From positions 1 through 23,834 of IMG/VR virus record IMGVR_UViG_3300029787_000169: a stretch of 23,834 nucleotides of DNA; one strand, written 5' to 3'. A program made the position numbers and the translations under genes. Below are positions 22,745-23,834 of the stretch, piece after piece. Every line of letters starts with the position of its first letter. Within the stretch, counting starts at the first letter, position 1. This DNA is from a virus. Below the pieces are notes generated by a model. It was given only the letters and a program-made list of their open reading frames with translations. It ran no database searches and was not told the DNA's origin.

Positions 22745-23084
22745 TAAGTTAATGTTGGCTTTGTCGCTGTTTGCGTTAGGGCAAACCCTCGCGTGGTTCC
22801 AGATCAATAGCCAATTTGTATGGGACTGGTGGAAAGAGCATCCGATTTTTGCCGTTTGTCTTTACGGTATTCCTACCGGCCTATGCTTTCTTTATGGTGT
22901 GCGCTTTGCCTACGAAGAAATGGGGCAAGTATGGGGACCAAGATTTTTAATTTTTAGCATGTCTTATTTAACCTTTCCCATACTGACGTGGTATTTTTTA
23001 AATGAAAGCATGTTCACCACAAAGACTATGATTTGTGTATTTTTGTCCATGATGATTGTGGGCGTTCAACTTTTTTGGAGATAA
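22716..23084 (+). CDS. Four-helix membrane protein, unknown
   Basis: A 122-residue protein with four hydrophobic segments at about 10-28 (KLMLALSLFALGQTLAW), 43-62 (PIFAVCLYGIPTGLCFLYG), 77-95 and 100-120 (MICVFLSMMIVGVQLFW). The gene is a full integral inner-membrane protein. The pattern of short helices with FLNES between the last two recalls half of a drug/metabolite transporter (EamA) unit, but evidence is weak. Start choice is uncertain: ATG 22716 gives a 29-nt overlap with the previous gene; ATG 22686 and ATG 22752 are also possible, and none has a strong ribosome site. It ends 1 nt before the cupin start. Confidence 0.65.
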   Translation: MRKQLLQISSKLMLALSLFALGQTLAWFQINSQFVWDWWKEHPIFAVCLYGIPTGLCFLYGVRFAYEEMGQVWGPRFLIFSMSYLTFPILTWYFLNESMFTTKTMICVFLSMMIVGVQLFWR

Positions 23085-23085
23085 C

Positions 23086-23415
23086 ATGAGACGAGTAGAG
23101 AAGCCCTGGGGCTATGAAATAATCTGGGCTGAGACAGGTGGCTATGTAGGTAAGCTGCTACATATTAATGCTGGTCATCGCCTGTCCAAACAATACCACC
23201 AGATTAAAGAAGAGACTGTGTATGTTCTTAGCGGCATTTTATATAACTATGATGCTGATGATAAGATACAAAAGATCTATGCTGGTGAAGCCTTCCATGT
23301 CCAGCCTCACCAGATACATCGATTTGGTGCGAATGAAACTGCTGTAGAGATTGTAGAAGTTAGCACTCCACACCTTGATGATGTAGTCAGACTTGAGGAC
23401 GATTATGATAGATAA
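23086..23415 (+). CDS. Cupin protein, mannose-6-phosphate isomerase (type II C-terminal) like
   Basis: A 109-residue single-domain cupin. VEKPWGYEIIW and YVGKLLHINAGHRLSKQYH are the typical opening of the mannose-6-phosphate isomerase/GDP-mannose pyrophosphorylase C-terminal domain. Cupin motif 1 is YH38xxxxEETVYVLSG50, motif 2 is GEAFHVQPHQIHRF (67-80), and VSTPHLDDVVRLEDDYDR closes it. His38, Glu43 and His78 are the likely metal ligands. It may isomerise a sugar phosphate or serve as a sugar-binding accessory in surface glycan metabolism, perhaps with the nucleotidyltransferase-like protein at 4867. GGAG stands 6 nt before the ATG at 23086; the in-frame ATG at 23056 would overlap the upstream gene. 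Confidence 0.85.
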   Translation: MRRVEKPWGYEIIWAETGGYVGKLLHINAGHRLSKQYHQIKEETVYVLSGILYNYDADDKIQKIYAGEAFHVQPHQIHRFGANETAVEIVEVSTPHLDDVVRLEDDYDR

Positions 23416-23454
23416 TCCAAATTAGTAAACTATTTATAATGTTGAGGTTTATTT

Positions 23455-23834
23455 ATGGGTTATTCAAGCGATAGTTGGTTTAGGTATCTTAAAGAAAATG
23501 TAAGAATAGATGAGGGAGTCCGAGACATCGGGCTGACCGAAATGGTTGCAGACTTTATTGAGTCTGCGCTATACGATGCGCCCGAGAGCGCAAAGACGTG
23601 GATGGGGCACATGTGGAAGCGAACGCATCTCCACCAGTATATGCCCCGCATACAAATGCAGCGCCTTCGCTTTGAGACGATGGAGCCGCTGTTGTCGGCT
23701 CTTGACTATTGGACAGGTGGCACAAAGTCAGACGAGCTTCGATCTGCCAAAGTCACTACCAATACCGATTCACCGACTGACGTAAATCAAGCCTTACAAG
23801 GATTAGGGTTAGATGAGCCCCTCCCAGACGTTCA
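23455..23834 (+). CDS. Hypothetical protein, 3' end outside the window
   Basis: An open frame from the ATG at 23455 that runs to the end of the window without a stop, 126 residues visible. GAGG stands 10 nt before the start. It begins MGYSSDSWFRYLKENVRIDEGVRDIGL, then a helical region with many aromatic and His residues (KTWMGHMWKRTHLHQYMPRIQM), then a polar, Thr/Asp/Ser-rich stretch from about 98 onward. I do not recognise it. It is preceded by a 39-nt gap, one of the larger in this part, which has a TATAAT at 23435-23440 but no matching -35 element. Confidence 0.7.
   Translation, partial: MGYSSDSWFRYLKENVRIDEGVRDIGLTEMVADFIESALYDAPESAKTWMGHMWKRTHLHQYMPRIQMQRLRFETMEPLLSALDYWTGGTKSDELRSAKVTTNTDSPTDVNQALQGLGLDEPLPDV

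Noticed and set aside
23435-23440. TATAAT in the gap before the last gene
   Set aside because: No acceptable -35 element at 16-18 bases; the region is simply AT-rich.

Overview
The window is a densely packed, entirely plus-strand stretch of what is most likely a large tailed double-stranded DNA bacteriophage (Caudoviricetes). The reasons are one-directional genes with 1-50 nt overlaps, many very small ORFs, and a mix of phage-type replication, nucleotide, lysis and chaperone genes without bacterial housekeeping context. The host cannot be named. Consensus sigma70-type promoters indicate a bacterial host whose RNA polymerase reads TTGACA-N17-TATAAT. A B12-dependent ribonucleotide reductase and the small-gene repertoire resemble aquatic, T4-like phages, but that is inference. 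No stretch longer than 80 bases lacks a gene, and I saw no tRNA, CRISPR array, insertion sequence or integrase.

Layout. (1) 1-3062: the 3' end of a DnaB-type replicative helicase, a class II ribonucleotide reductase, a small zinc-ribbon-like protein and a GroES-like co-chaperonin. (2) 3077-6085: an N-acetylmuramoyl-L-alanine amidase (endolysin), an unknown 294-aa protein with a TTG start, a degenerate nucleotidyltransferase-like protein and a small membrane protein. (3) 6036-10076: a complete C-family DNA polymerase (DnaE, PHP domain included) followed by a ClpP-like serine protease. (4) 10080-16415: a transcription unit with a consensus promoter at its start and an intrinsic terminator at its end. 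It carries a small charged protein, dUTPase, a GHKL (Hsp90/MORC-like) ATPase, a phage Dam methyltransferase, a zinc ribbon, a thioredoxin-like protein, a YkgJ-type cysteine-cluster protein, a CBS-less IMP dehydrogenase/GMP reductase, a basic helical protein, a sigma-region-4-like protein with a cysteine cluster, and an extremely acidic protein. (5) 16354-19498: a second promoter, overlapping the terminator, then a membrane-anchored protein, a second ClpP-like protein and a 676-aa unknown protein. (6) 19512-23834: a third promoter, then GroEL, several small unknown proteins, a D12-methyltransferase-like protein that lacks its catalytic motif, a four-helix membrane protein, a cupin, and the start of a protein that runs off the window.

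How the genes fit together. Helicase and DnaE give the phage much of its own replication fork. RNR (with a possible thioredoxin-type reductant), dUTPase and the IMPDH/GMPR enzyme adjust nucleotide pools. Dam, and perhaps the GHKL ATPase, act on DNA. GroES and GroEL, plus two ClpP-like proteins, form a phage proteostasis set that probably serves capsid assembly or maturation. The sigma-4-like protein is a candidate regulator of a later gene class.

The most unusual items are the promoter/terminator overlap at 16354-16415, the MORC-like ATPase beside Dam, the pseudo-methyltransferase at 21983, the cysteine-cluster sigma-4-like protein, and the 676-aa protein with a nuclease-like residue pattern and a clamp-binding-like C-terminus. 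All function calls come from reading motifs by eye. No database search was possible.
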